Notes: generated from the letters alone by a model not told the origin. A stretch of 64,000 bases of DNA from Salinarimonas rosea DSM 21201 (GCF_000429045.1 NZ_AUBC01000006.1:1-64000), one strand, 5' to 3'; shown: positions 41,423 to 52,431, numbered from the stretch's first letter. Translations and numbers: made by a program.

Positions 41423-42769
41423 ATGGAAAGGGCCACCCTGGATCGGCGCGCTTTCCTGCGGACGGCGGCGGGGCTCGGCCTCGCCGCCGGGCTCGGCGGC
41501 TGCGCGACTGGGGGCGAGGCGGCGCTCCCCTCCCCGGCGGAGCGGCGGGTGCCTGGCGACCTCGCCGACGCGGCCGTCTACGTGCCCGGCTACGAGCCGG
41601 GCGCGGGGACGGCGAACGGCGTGCCGCTGGTCGCCAACCGGCGGATCGCCCGGGCGATCCGCGACACGGGCAAGCCCTACCGGCTGCTCTCGCGCATCGG
41701 CCTGGACGGCAGCGTGCGCCAGGCGCTCCTGCCCGCGCACGCCCACGACGTCGCCATCGCGCCCGACCGCAGCGTCGGCGTGCTGTGCGGCTTCGAGGCC
41801 GCCGACCAGGTCGCCTTCGACCCGCTCACCCTCGATCTCGTGGCGAGCGCGCCGGCGTTCGGCGAGGGCTGGCGCGGCGGCGGGCACGCGGTCTATCTCG
41901 AAGGCGGCGCGCGCGTGCTGATCTCCGAGCGCGCCCCGCGCCGCGCCCGCGACGGCGGCCCGATCGACGCCCATTTCGGGCGCATCACCATTCGCGACGC
42001 CGACACGCTGCGGGTGCGCGAGAGCTATTCCACCCACGGCATCGACCCGCACGAGATCGTCCTGGTCGAGGGCGGGCGCTACCTCGTCGCGGCGAATTAC
42101 GGCTCGCTCCCGCGCGACGGCGAGCGCTCGCTCGCCGTGCCGCGCCACGTCGTGGAGGCGAGCGTCACCGTCATCGACATGGCCGACGGGCGCCTGCTCG
42201 ACAAGCGGGTGACGAGCACGCGCGACCTCGAGGTGCGCCACCTCGCCGCCGGGGGGCTGGAGCGCATCTTCGCCATCCAGGCGCGGCTCGGCAGCGAGGC
42301 CGACCTCGCACGCGTGACGGCGCGCGACCCGCTCGCCGAGGGCGTCGACATCACCAGCGAGCCGGGCATCGCCTACCTGCCGGCTCCGACCCTGAAGCTC
42401 GCCCGCGGTGGGCGGCCGGGCGCGATGACGGCGGCGGCGATGGGCTCGCCTGCGGACGGCGTGCTGATGCGCCACGGGCTCTCGATCGTCTACGATCCCG
42501 TCCACGACCAGGCGATCGCGACCTTCCCCAGCGCCCACGCCGTGATGGCCTTCGACGGGGCGTCGGGCGAGACCGTCTCCCGGCTCGACGGGCGCGGCGT
42601 CGGCCTGCGCTTTCCCTGCGGCATCACCTTCCTGCCGGACGGCGTCCACTACGCCGTGACCGGCTATTGGGAGAACCTCTACGTCTTCGAGCGCGGCAGC
42701 CACCGGCTGGTGCGTGACCTGTGCCTCTACCCCACCTTCCTCGGCCACAGCCACGTGACGGCGGCGTGA
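41423..42769 (+). CDS. DUF1513 protein with Tat-type lipoprotein signal
   Basis: The 448-residue protein starts with LDRRAFLRTAAGLGLAAGLGGC, a twin-Arg signal that ends in an LGGC lipobox. The rest matches the DUF1513 beta-propeller-like family (AHDVAIAPDRSVGVLCGFEA, STHGIDPHEIVLVEGGRYLVAANYG, CGITFLPDGVHYAVTGYW). In other bacteria DUF1513 proteins often neighbour iron/imelysin-type (EfeO-like) genes. None are present here. The ATG at 41423 with GAGGG upstream is preferred to a TTG at 41411 that would overlap paralogue 2. It closes the Lgt-like cassette. Confidence 0.85.
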   Translation: MERATLDRRAFLRTAAGLGLAAGLGGCATGGEAALPSPAERRVPGDLADAAVYVPGYEPGAGTANGVPLVANRRIARAIRDTGKPYRLLSRIGLDGSVRQALLPAHAHDVAIAPDRSVGVLCGFEAADQVAFDPLTLDLVASAPAFGEGWRGGGHAVYLEGGARVLISERAPRRARDGGPIDAHFGRITIRDADTLRVRESYSTHGIDPHEIVLVEGGRYLVAANYGSLPRDGERSLAVPRHVVEASVTVIDMADGRLLDKRVTSTRDLEVRHLAAGGLERIFAIQARLGSEADLARVTARDPLAEGVDITSEPGIAYLPAPTLKLARGGRPGAMTAAAMGSPADGVLMRHGLSIVYDPVHDQAIATFPSAHAVMAFDGASGETVSRLDGRGVGLRFPCGITFLPDGVHYAVTGYWENLYVFERGSHRLVRDLCLYPTFLGHSHVTAA

Positions 42770-43091
42770 GCGGGACGCCGGCTCAGGGGCCGAGATGAGG
42801 AGCGAGTGAGAATGGAGCGTGGCGTAGAAGCAAAGCACGAGCCCGTTTCGTTGTGGGGCCGCCCCGATTGTGCGCAGGACTTTGTCATGCCTTTGGCTGG
42901 GTTCTATTATATTCAGGAGGTATAATCTGGTATAATATTACTTGGATATTTACAAATATATATGCTGATTGTGTTGGCCGATGAGCATTCTAGTGTTGAG
43001 TTCATTCAGTCGCAGCGCCCGCCGCGTGGACGTGGCATGAAGACCGAATCCATTACACCGATGATTGCTCCAAGCATGACAGCTTCAGCTG
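42770..43091. other. AT-rich intergenic patch
   Basis: This stretch has no gene. From about 42890 to 43000 it is strikingly A+T-rich for this genome, with the repeated GGTATAAT units (42918-42925 and 42931-42938) and an ATTTACAAATATATATG stretch. It borders the 3' end of the DUF2442/DUF4160 pair and probably arrived with it. TATAAT-like boxes are present, but no transcript direction can be assigned. Confidence 0.55.
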
Positions 43092-43418
43092 TCAATAGTG
43101 TCGTGCCGCATCTTCCGCCCCTGCGCGCTCGGGTGGGAAGCGCTCCCGCATCACCGCGAGCGAGACGCCTTCGTCCAGCCGCGGCCAGAACAGGACGAGG
43201 CCGGCGCCCGATATCTCGATGTCCGCGAGGTCCCCGGGCACTGCATCTCTCAGCGCGCGGGTGCTCGCAGGGTCGATGCGCATGACCGCGCCGGTGCTGA
43301 GCGTCACGACGACGCATTGCCCGACCGGATCGTAGGTCGCGCGGACGGCGTACCCCGCGGTGCGCTGCTCCTCGCCCCACCGCGTCGCCGCCGCATAGTC
43401 CTCGTCAGAGATCGCCAT
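43092..43418 (-). CDS. DUF2442 protein (partner of DUF4160)
   Basis: The 108-residue protein has the DUF2442 pattern: ATYDPVGQCVVVTLSTGAVMRID, then ALRDAVPGDLADIEISGAGLVLFWPRLDEGVSL, ending in a short basic/acidic tail. DUF2442 and DUF4160 genes occur together widely in mobile DNA and have been proposed as toxin-antitoxin-like pairs. It overlaps the upstream DUF4160 gene by 14 bases, so the two are co-translated. Confidence 0.82.
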   Translation of the reverse strand: MAISDEDYAAATRWGEEQRTAGYAVRATYDPVGQCVVVTLSTGAVMRIDPASTRALRDAVPGDLADIEISGAGLVLFWPRLDEGVSLAVMRERFPPERAGAEDAARHY

Positions 43419-43653
43419 GGATGCTCTCCCAATCCCGGCACAGCTCGGGGACCCGACTCGCGAGTGCCCCGACGATGCGCTCCAGCCGACGCTTCGGCAT
43501 GCGTGCCAGTCCCCTCACGAGCGGCGGCCCGTCAGGGCAGTTCAAGACGATGACGGCGTAGTCTTCCGCCCGGAAGACGTGAACGTGGGCCGGCGCATGG
43601 TCTTCAGTATGGATCATCACCCGCATCCCATCCAGTCGCATCACGGTCGGCAT
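43405..43653 (-). CDS. DUF4160 protein
   Basis: The 82-residue protein begins MPTVMRLDGMRVMIHTEDHAPAHVHVF, the hallmark of DUF4160 (conserved HAPAHVHV). It continues with AVIVLNCPDGPPLVRGLARM and a basic helix, KRRLERIVGALASRV. The start at 43653 gives the usual family length; a longer frame upstream is unlikely. It is the first gene of the pair, and the region upstream (43655-43800) is also richer in A+T than the core genome. Confidence 0.82.
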   Translation of the reverse strand: MPTVMRLDGMRVMIHTEDHAPAHVHVFRAEDYAVIVLNCPDGPPLVRGLARMPKRRLERIVGALASRVPELCRDWESIHGDL

Positions 43654-43829
43654 TGCTCCTCCAGGACGTCCCGGCACCGCTTCGCCGCGCGGGAAATGCG
43701 ATGCGACCGTAGGCTGCTGTTGCTTCTGACTAGCACGCATTATGACGTGAAACAAGCATCGCAGTCTCAAAAGGCGATATGATAGTTCATTAGCGACAGA
43801 TGACCTCGCGTCCCTCGAGCCCCACGTCT

Positions 43830-43859
43830 CTTGACCCCCACTCCCACCCGTCCCATCTT
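43830..43859 (+). promoter_or_regulatory. Heat-shock (sigma32/RpoH)-type promoter before hsp20
   Basis: CTTGACC at 43830-43836 and CCCATCTT at 43852-43859 are 15 bases apart and match the RpoH pattern CTTGAAA / CCCCATNT well. The pair lies about 63 bases before the hsp20 ATG. Confidence 0.6.
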
Positions 43860-43921
43860 CCTCCCCGAGGGCCGCGCCCCGGCGGGCCCCACCCAGAAGT
43901 GCCTCACCAAGGGCTTCGACC

Positions 43922-44359
43922 ATGTCGCGTCAGTCGCCGTTCGCCCATCCGTTCCTGCTCGGCTTCGACGAGATCGAGCAGGCGCTCGATCGCGTCGCGA
44001 AGGCGGCGGGGGACGGGTATCCGCCCTACAACATCGAGCGGCTCCCGCGCACCGCGCAGGAGCCCGAGAAGCTGCGGATCACGCTGGCGGTGGCGGGGTT
44101 CACCCGCGACCAGCTCGAGGTCACCCTCGAGGAGAGCCAGCTCGTCATCCGCGGCAAGCAGACGGACGACAAGACGCGTCACTACCTCCATCGCGGCATC
44201 GCCGCCCGCCAGTTCCAGCGCTCCTTCCTCCTCGCCGACGGCATGGAGGTGGTCGGCGCCGACCTGACGAACGGCCTGCTCTCGATCGACCTCGTCCGCC
44301 CGGAGCCGGAGCGGGTGATCCGCAAGATCGACATCGCGCTGAAGGCATCCAAGGGCTGA
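43922..44359 (+). CDS. hsp20: Hsp20-family small heat-shock protein
   Basis: The 145-residue chaperone has an alpha-crystallin domain (about residues 48-135) with PEKLRITLAVAGFTRDQLEVTLEES, RHYLHRGIAARQFQRSFLLADGM and GLLSIDLVRPEPE. It holds unfolding proteins in an ATP-independent way. The N-terminus FAHPFLLGFDEIEQALDRV is like the IbpA-type alphaproteobacterial members. A DUF1150 gene follows 43 bases later, the usual partner. An RpoH-type promoter lies upstream. Confidence 0.93.
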   Translation: MSRQSPFAHPFLLGFDEIEQALDRVAKAAGDGYPPYNIERLPRTAQEPEKLRITLAVAGFTRDQLEVTLEESQLVIRGKQTDDKTRHYLHRGIAARQFQRSFLLADGMEVVGADLTNGLLSIDLVRPEPERVIRKIDIALKASKG

Positions 44360-44402
44360 ACGCCCGCACAGCACCGCACCGCTCGAAGGAGGGCGCGAGA
44401 CC

Positions 44403-44684
44403 ATGACCACCACGACCCACATCCTCCCCGACCCGATCCAGGCCGACGAGATCCAGGCGCCCGAGGCGCTCGCCGCCCTCGGCGAGGGCGAGATGGCCTA
44501 CGTCCGGCCGATGACCTCCGAAGAGGTCGCCAAGCTGTTTCCGCAGGCGCCGCAGCTCCAGCCCGGGCTCGCGCTGTTCGCGCTGCTGTCGGCGAGCGGT
44601 GCGCCGATCCTGCTCACCGGCTCGCGCGAGGCCGCCGTCGCCAATGCCCGCGCCAACCAGCTCGACGCGGTGAGCGTGCACTGA
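44403..44684 (+). CDS. DUF1150 protein
   Basis: The 93-residue protein matches DUF1150: EALAALGEGEMAYVRPMTSEEVAKLFP followed by LFALLSASGAPILLTGSREAAVANA. This family is nearly restricted to alphaproteobacteria and is usually encoded directly after hsp20, as here. The function is unknown; co-regulation with heat shock is likely. Confidence 0.88.
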   Translation: MTTTTHILPDPIQADEIQAPEALAALGEGEMAYVRPMTSEEVAKLFPQAPQLQPGLALFALLSASGAPILLTGSREAAVANARANQLDAVSVH

Positions 44685-44852
44685 CCGCACGCCCGTCCGC
44701 GACCCGCCGCGTCCACGCACCCACGGCGAGCCCGCCCGCTCGCCGTGGGCGCCGGCGCAGGAACGGGACGCGAACGGCGCGTGCATCCCGCGTCCCGGCA
44801 GCGTTCGCGATCGCACAATTGCCGCAGCAGTGCCCCGCGACCGCCCCTTCCA

Positions 44853-44881
44853 CTTGGCACGACCGCCGCGCGCACCTAGAT
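44853..44881 (+). promoter_or_regulatory. Possible RpoH-type promoter before ftsH
   Basis: CTTGGC (44853-44858) and CCTAGAT (44875-44881) are 16 bases apart and loosely resemble the alphaproteobacterial RpoH pattern (CTTG / CYTATNT). The rest of the 308-base gap at 44685-44992 shows nothing else clear. The match is weak. Confidence 0.3.
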
Positions 44882-44992
44882 TGAACCTGGCGAACGCCTC
44901 CTGTCGGGCGTGCGTTCGCGTCCCGTTCGAGCAGCGACCTCCTCGCGCGGTGACCCCAGGGACGCCCTCTGCCCGGCGACGAACGGACCGCG

Positions 44993-46918
<1,926 letters not shown>

Positions 46919-46935
46919 CGGACCATGGATCTCGC

Positions 46936-46966
46936 GAACGCCCGTCGAGCCGCTCGGCGGGCGTTC
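46936..46966 (+). terminator. Hairpin after ftsH
   Basis: GAACGCCCG (46936-46944) pairs perfectly with CGGGCGTTC (46958-46966). It begins 17 bases after the stop. Only TCGCC follows, without a T-run. Confidence 0.5.
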
Positions 46967-47063
46967 TCGCCTCGGGTGACGCGTCCGCTCGCTTGACACG
47001 TCCGTCGCCCTTTGCGAAGGGCGCAGCGCATCCGCACCGGCCGTCGTTCCCCAAGGAGGCTCC

Positions 47064-48029
47064 ATGCCCGACCCGACCCCGAGCCGTGCTCTCGTGTTCC
47101 CCGGCCAGGGCAGCCAGGCCGTGGGCATGGGCAAGGCGCTCCGCGACGCGTATCCCCAGGCCCGCGACGTGTTCGACGAGGTCGATGCCGCGCTCTCGCA
47201 GAAGCTCTCGACGCTGATGTTCGAGGGACCGATCGAGACGCTCACCCTCACGGCGAACGCCCAGCCGGCGCTGATGGCGACGAGCCTCGCGGCGCTGCGC
47301 GTGCTCGAGGCGGAAGCGGGGCTCGACGTCTCCCGCGACGTCGCCTTTCTGGCGGGGCACTCCTTGGGCGAGTACTCCGCGCTCGCCGCCGCCGGCGCGC
47401 TCTCCGTCGCCGACACCGCGCGCCTCCTGCGCATCCGCGGCGATGCCATGCAGGCCGCCGTCCCCGTGGGCGAGGGCGCCATGGCGGCGCTGATCGGCGT
47501 GGAGATCGACCAGGCGCGCGAAATCGCCGCCGAGGCCGCGCAGGGCCAGGTCTGCGACGTCGCCAACGACAATGGCGGCGGCCAGGTCGTCGTCTCCGGC
47601 CACAAGCCCGCGGTGGAGCGCGCCCTCGCGCTCGCCCAGGGGCGCGGCGTCAAGCGCGCGGTCATGCTGCCGGTCTCCGCCCCCTTCCATTGCGCGCTGA
47701 TGGCGCCCGCGGCCGAGGCGATGCGCGCCGCGCTCGCCGAGGCCTCCGTCAGCGCGCCCCGCGCGCCCGTCGTCGCCAACATCGCGGCCGCGCCGGTCTC
47801 CGAGCCGCAGGCGATCCGCGACGCGCTCGTGGCGCAGGTGACGGGCACCGTGCGCTGGCGCGAATCGGTCGCGTTCATGGCCGGCGCGGGCGTCGGCAGC
47901 TTCGTCGAGGTCGGCGTGGGGCGGGTCCTGTCGGGCCTCGTCAAGCGCATCGCACCGGCGGCGCAGACCCGCAGCGTGGGCGTGCCGGACGACGTCGCGG
48001 CCTTCGCCGCCGACCTCAAGCAGGGATGA
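47064..48029 (+). CDS. fabD: Malonyl-CoA:ACP transacylase
   Basis: The 321-residue enzyme loads malonyl groups on ACP for fatty-acid elongation. The nucleophile S100 lies in AGHSLGEYSAL and the catalytic His is H209 in SAPFHCALM. The N-terminal VFPGQGSQAVGMG is the oxyanion loop. An AAGGAGG sequence lies shortly before the ATG. Its stop overlaps the fabG start by four bases (ATGA). Confidence 0.97.
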   Translation: MPDPTPSRALVFPGQGSQAVGMGKALRDAYPQARDVFDEVDAALSQKLSTLMFEGPIETLTLTANAQPALMATSLAALRVLEAEAGLDVSRDVAFLAGHSLGEYSALAAAGALSVADTARLLRIRGDAMQAAVPVGEGAMAALIGVEIDQAREIAAEAAQGQVCDVANDNGGGQVVVSGHKPAVERALALAQGRGVKRAVMLPVSAPFHCALMAPAAEAMRAALAEASVSAPRAPVVANIAAAPVSEPQAIRDALVAQVTGTVRWRESVAFMAGAGVGSFVEVGVGRVLSGLVKRIAPAAQTRSVGVPDDVAAFAADLKQG

Positions 48030-48772
48030 GCCGCATGTTCGATCTCACGGGCCGCAAGGCCCTCGTCACCGGCGCGACCGGCGGGCTCGGCGGGGCCATC
48101 GCCCGCGCCCTGCACGCCCAGGGTGCGAGCGTCACGATCTCCGGCACGCGCCGCGCGGCGCTCGACGCGCTGGCGGGCGAGCTCGGCGAGCGCGTCCACG
48201 TCGCCGAGGCGAACCTCGCCGACAAGGAGTCGGTCGAGGCGCTCGTGCCGGGCGCGGAGGCGGCGATGGGCGGCCTCGACATCCTCGTCAACAACGCCGG
48301 CATCACCAAGGACAACCTGTTCATGCGCCTCAAGGACGAGGACTGGGACACGGTGCTGGCGGTGAACCTGACGGCGGCGTTCCGGCTCTCGCGGGCCGCC
48401 GTGAAGGGCATGATGCGCCGGCGCTTCGGGCGCGTCGTCAACATCTCCTCCGTCGTCGGCGCGACCGGCAACGCCGGCCAGGGCAACTACGCCGCCTCGA
48501 AGGCGGGGCTCATCGGCATGTCGAAGGCGCTCGCCGCCGAGGTCGCGAGCCGCGGCATCACCGTCAACGCGGTGGCGCCGGGCTTCATCGAATCGCCGAT
48601 GACGGACGCGCTCAACGAGAAGCAGCGCGGCGCCATCCTCGGCACGATCCCGGCGGGCCGCCTGGGCACCGGCGCGGAGATCGCGGCCGCGGTCGTCTAC
48701 CTCGCCTCGGACGAGGCGGGCTACGTCACCGGCCACACGTTGCACGTCAACGGCGGCATGGCCATGCTTTGA
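48026..48772 (+). CDS. fabG: 3-oxoacyl-ACP reductase
   Basis: The 248-residue SDR enzyme reduces beta-ketoacyl-ACP with NADPH. The cofactor loop is TGATGGLGGAIA (15-26), then NNAG (89-92), the catalytic S142, and Y155/K159 in YAASK. It is translationally coupled to fabD by ATGA; a second ATG three codons in (MFDLTG) is an alternative start. Confidence 0.97.
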   Translation: MSRMFDLTGRKALVTGATGGLGGAIARALHAQGASVTISGTRRAALDALAGELGERVHVAEANLADKESVEALVPGAEAAMGGLDILVNNAGITKDNLFMRLKDEDWDTVLAVNLTAAFRLSRAAVKGMMRRRFGRVVNISSVVGATGNAGQGNYAASKAGLIGMSKALAAEVASRGITVNAVAPGFIESPMTDALNEKQRGAILGTIPAGRLGTGAEIAAAVVYLASDEAGYVTGHTLHVNGGMAML

Positions 48773-49058
48773 CCGGGCGGCCCTCGCGCTCGCACGGGCG
48801 GGCGCCGGGGCGCACGAAATGGCGGGAGAGCCCGTGCGGCGGCTCTCGCCAGGGCGCGGGCCGTGTGCTAGGACACCGCGGCATTTTGGTCGTCGGCATC
48901 TCTCGGGGGCTTGACCGCGGACGCGATTGGGGCTTTTGCAGCACGCGTCCAGGTCGGCACGATCACCCCGGCGGCAGCCGCGCGAACCGGACATCCCCGC
49001 GGGTGCCGTCTTTCGGGAAGGCGCCCGCAGATCGACGAGTGATACGAGGACACGAACG

Positions 49059-49295
49059 ATGAGTGACATCGCTGAGCGCGTGAAGAAGATCGTGGTCGAG
49101 CACCTGGGCGTCGAGGCCGAGAAGGTGAACGAGAACGCGAACTTCATCGATGACCTCGGCGCCGACAGCCTCGACACCGTCGAGCTCGTGATGGCGTTCG
49201 AGGAGGAGTTCAACGTCGAGATTCCGGACGACGCCGCCGAGACCATCGTCACGGTCGGCGACGCGATCAAGTTCCTCGAGAAGAACGCCGGCTGA
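49059..49295 (+). CDS. acpP: Acyl carrier protein
   Basis: The 78-residue acidic protein carries the phosphopantetheine site S37 in [10 protein letters not shown] and the standard helices ([29 protein letters not shown]). It shuttles acyl chains in fatty-acid synthesis. It is separated from fabG by 286 bases, so it probably has its own promoter, in line with its high expression. fabF follows 63 bases later. Confidence 0.98.
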   Translation: MSDIAERVKKIVVEHLGVEAEKVNENANFIDDLGADSLDTVELVMAFEEEFNVEIPDDAAETIVTVGDAIKFLEKNAG

Positions 49296-49358
49296 GGGCG
49301 CCGCGCCCCCGATCCCGCCGTCGCGCGGGCCTCGCGGGCGCGACCCACGGCACATGAC

Positions 49359-50630
49359 ATGATGATGCTGCGTCGCGTCGTCGTCACCGGCTTAGGGATG
49401 GTCACGCCGCTCGCTTGCGGCGTCGAGCAGACCTGGGCACGGCTTCTCGCCGGCCGGAGCGGGGCGTCTCGGATCGAGTCGTTCGAGACCTCCGACCTCC
49501 CCTGCCGCATCGCCTGCCAGATCCCGCGGGGCGACGGGTCGGACGGGACCTGGAACCCCGACGACTGGATGGACCCCAAGGACCAGCGCAAGGTCGATCC
49601 GTTCATCGTCTACGCCATGGCGGCGGCCAAGCAGGCGCTCGACGACGCCGGCTGGCACCCGACGGGCTACGACGAGCAGGCCGCCTCGGGAGTCCTGATC
49701 GGCTCCGGCATCGGCGGCATCGAGGGCATCGCGGACGCGGCGCTCATCCTGCGCGACAAGGGCCCGCGCCGGCTCTCGCCCTTCTTCATCCCCGGCCGGC
49801 TGATCAACCTCGCCTCCGGATACGTCTCGATCGCGCACGGGCTCAAGGGCCCGAACCACGCGGTCGTGACCGCCTGCTCCACGGGCGCGCACGCGATCGG
49901 CGACGCCGCGCGGCTGATCGCGCTCGGCGATGCCGACGTGATGGTCGCCGGCGGCACCGAATCGCCGATCAGCCGCATCGCGATGGCGGGCTTCGCCGCC
50001 TGCCGCGCGCTCTCGACCCACTTCAACGACGAGCCGACGCGGGCCTCGCGACCCTACGACCGCGATCGCGACGGCTTCGTCATGGGCGAGGGCTCGGGCG
50101 TCGTCGTGCTCGAGGACTACGAGCACGCGGTCGCCCGCGGCGCGCGGATCTACGCCGAGCTCGTCGGCTACGGCCTCTCCGGTGACGCCTTCCACATCAC
50201 CTCGCCCTCCGAGGACGGCGACGGCGCCTATCGCTGCATGAAGGCGGCGCTCAAGCGGGCCGGCCTCGACCCGACCGCGCTCGACTACGTCAACGCCCAC
50301 GGCACCTCGACGCCGCTCGGCGACGAGATCGAGCTCGGCGCCGTCGAGCGGCTGATCGGCGACGCGGCGTCGCGCCTGACCATGTCCTCGACCAAGTCCG
50401 CCACGGGGCACCTGCTCGGCGCCGCGGGCGCGATCGAGGCGATCTTCACGATCCTGGCGATGCGCGACGGCAAGGTGCCGCCGACGCTCAACCTGGAGAA
50501 CCCGTCCATCGAGACGCGCATCGACCTCGTGCCGCTCGCGGCCAAGGAGAAGCGCATCGACGTGGCGCTCTCGAACTCCTTCGGCTTCGGCGGCACGAAC
50601 GCGTCCCTGGTCTTCGCCCGCCTCCCTTGA
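49359..50630 (+). CDS. fabF: 3-oxoacyl-ACP synthase II
   Basis: The 423-residue condensing enzyme has the Cys-His-His triad: C173 in VVTACSTG, H314 in NAHGTSTPLGD and H351 in KSATGHLLGAAG, with K346. Three consecutive in-frame ATGs (49359, 49362, 49365) are possible starts; the last gives the usual MLRRVVVTGLG beginning. The order fabD-fabG-acpP-fabF-mltG is the standard arrangement. Confidence 0.96.
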   Translation: MMMLRRVVVTGLGMVTPLACGVEQTWARLLAGRSGASRIESFETSDLPCRIACQIPRGDGSDGTWNPDDWMDPKDQRKVDPFIVYAMAAAKQALDDAGWHPTGYDEQAASGVLIGSGIGGIEGIADAALILRDKGPRRLSPFFIPGRLINLASGYVSIAHGLKGPNHAVVTACSTGAHAIGDAARLIALGDADVMVAGGTESPISRIAMAGFAACRALSTHFNDEPTRASRPYDRDRDGFVMGEGSGVVVLEDYEHAVARGARIYAELVGYGLSGDAFHITSPSEDGDGAYRCMKAALKRAGLDPTALDYVNAHGTSTPLGDEIELGAVERLIGDAASRLTMSSTKSATGHLLGAAGAIEAIFTILAMRDGKVPPTLNLENPSIETRIDLVPLAAKEKRIDVALSNSFGFGGTNASLVFARLP

Positions 50631-50737
50631 GGCGCCGGGCGGGGGCGGATCCGGCACGCGTTTTCGCCACATTGCTGGGTCAGTTCGGGCGGCGGTCGCC
50701 GGGAGGCCGCCGCCCCCAACCTCGCCAGACGTGAGCC

Positions 50738-52198
50738 ATGTTCGGTCGCAGCAAAGACACGAGCCAGCCGCCCGCGACGCCGCAGCCCGGCCCGACCCAC
50801 AATGGCGGGCCGGCGGAGCCGCCCCGTCTCGCGCCCAAGAGCCCGCACGAGGCGATCAAGCCCGAGATGGCTCCGCCGCCGCCCCAGCAGCGGCTGCGCG
50901 CGCCCCGCGGCGGGCTGCTGTCGACGCTGTCGGGCCTGTTCAGCGTGCTCGCGGTCGGCGCCCTGCTCGCCCTCGTCGCCCTCGTCGTCCTCGCCCGCCA
51001 GGCGAACGAGCCGGGCCCGCTCGAGGCGGACCGGGTCGTCACCATCCCGAGCCGGACCGGCATGGGGGAGATCGCCCGCATCCTGGAGCGTGAGGGCGTG
51101 ATCGAGCAGCCGCTCCTCTTCCAGCTCTACGCCGTCCTCAACCGCGAGCAGGCGAACCTCAAGGCGGGCGAGTTCCTGTTCAACGCGGAAGCGTCCATCG
51201 CGGACGCGATCGACACGCTCACCGAAGGCCGCTCGATCCTCCACGAGATCACCTTCCCCGAGGGGCTGACGAGCCAGCAGATCGTCGAGCGGCTGCGGCA
51301 GGACCCGATCCTCACCGGCGAGATCGAGACGATTCCGCCGGAAGGCTCGCTCCTGCCCGACACCTACAAGTTCGCGCGCGGCACCACCCGCGCCGAGGTC
51401 CTCGACATCATGAGCCGCGCGCAGTCCGGGGCGCTCGCGCAGATCTGGGCGCGGCGCGTCGACGGGCTGCCGCTGGAGACGCCGGAGGAGCTGGTGATCC
51501 TCGCCTCCATCGTCGAGAAGGAGACCGGGCGCGCCGACGAGCGCCCGCGGGTCGCCGGCGTGTTCATCAACCGGCTGCGGCGCGGCATGCGGCTCGAATC
51601 CGATCCCACCATCGTCTACGGCCTGGTGGGCGGGCGCGGCACGCTGGGCCGCGGCATCCTGCGCTCGGAGATCCGCGCGCCGACGCCGTGGAACACCTAC
51701 ACGATCGACGGCCTGCCGCCGACGCCGATCGCCAACCCGGGCCGCGCCGCCATGGAGGCCGTCGCCAACCCCTCGCGCACGAACGACCTGTTCTTCGTCG
51801 CCGACGGCACCGGCGGCCACGCCTTCTCCGAGTCCTACGACCAGCATCGGCGCGCGGTGGCGCGCTGGCGCGAGATCGAGGCGGGCCGTGCCTCGTCCGG
51901 CGGCGAGGACGTGATCGATCCCGACGACCTGCCCGACGAGGCGCCGCGCAGCAGCGGCGCCCTGCCGACGGCGGTGCCCGCCGCGGCGGGAGCCGCGCCG
52001 GCGCTGCGCGACGTCATCGACGCCTCCGAGGGAACGCCGCTCGATCCGCTGGCGAACACGACATTCGACCTCACCAACAGCCAGACCGTGCCCGCGCTCG
52101 AGCCGCTCGACGGCGCGGGTGCCGCCGAGGACACGACGACGATCGTGCGCCCCGCCGACGGCTCGCCGCCGCTGCCCCCGCGCCGCCCGGATCTCTGA
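50738..52198 (+). CDS. mltG: Endolytic murein transglycosylase MltG
   Basis: The 486-residue inner-membrane protein has a cytoplasmic Pro-rich leader, one membrane helix (about 69-91, LFSVLAVGALLALVALVVLA), and the YceG domain with FPEGLTSQQIVERL, PDTYKFARG, the catalytic Glu in ASIVEKETG, and RGMRLESDPTIVYGL. It cuts nascent glycan strands to set their length. The C-terminal about 90 residues after ARWREIEAG are a low-complexity extension. It is usual after fabF. Confidence 0.94.
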   Translation: MFGRSKDTSQPPATPQPGPTHNGGPAEPPRLAPKSPHEAIKPEMAPPPPQQRLRAPRGGLLSTLSGLFSVLAVGALLALVALVVLARQANEPGPLEADRVVTIPSRTGMGEIARILEREGVIEQPLLFQLYAVLNREQANLKAGEFLFNAEASIADAIDTLTEGRSILHEITFPEGLTSQQIVERLRQDPILTGEIETIPPEGSLLPDTYKFARGTTRAEVLDIMSRAQSGALAQIWARRVDGLPLETPEELVILASIVEKETGRADERPRVAGVFINRLRRGMRLESDPTIVYGLVGGRGTLGRGILRSEIRAPTPWNTYTIDGLPPTPIANPGRAAMEAVANPSRTNDLFFVADGTGGHAFSESYDQHRRAVARWREIEAGRASSGGEDVIDPDDLPDEAPRSSGALPTAVPAAAGAAPALRDVIDASEGTPLDPLANTTFDLTNSQTVPALEPLDGAGAAEDTTTIVRPADGSPPLPPRRPDL

Positions 52199-52431
52199 GC
52201 CTGGCGCGATCGCCGCTTCCATGAGTGCCGATCAACGGCCGGCGCTCCGGCCCGAGCCGGGGGAAGAGGCGGGCGCGATCGACGGGCCCGCCCCGCGTGC
52301 CGATCCCGCCACGCATGGGATCATTTCGTGGCGCGTCTTTCGACGGGCGGGAAATAGCCCTAGGATGTGAATGTCGGTCGCGCCCCCCGGGCGGCCGGCG
52401 CGGATCGATCGAGTCCGCCGAAAGCCGTCGT

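Noticed and set aside
44853-44875. Sigma54 promoter before ftsH (TGGCAC present)
   Set aside because: No TTGC-type -12 element lies at the required distance.
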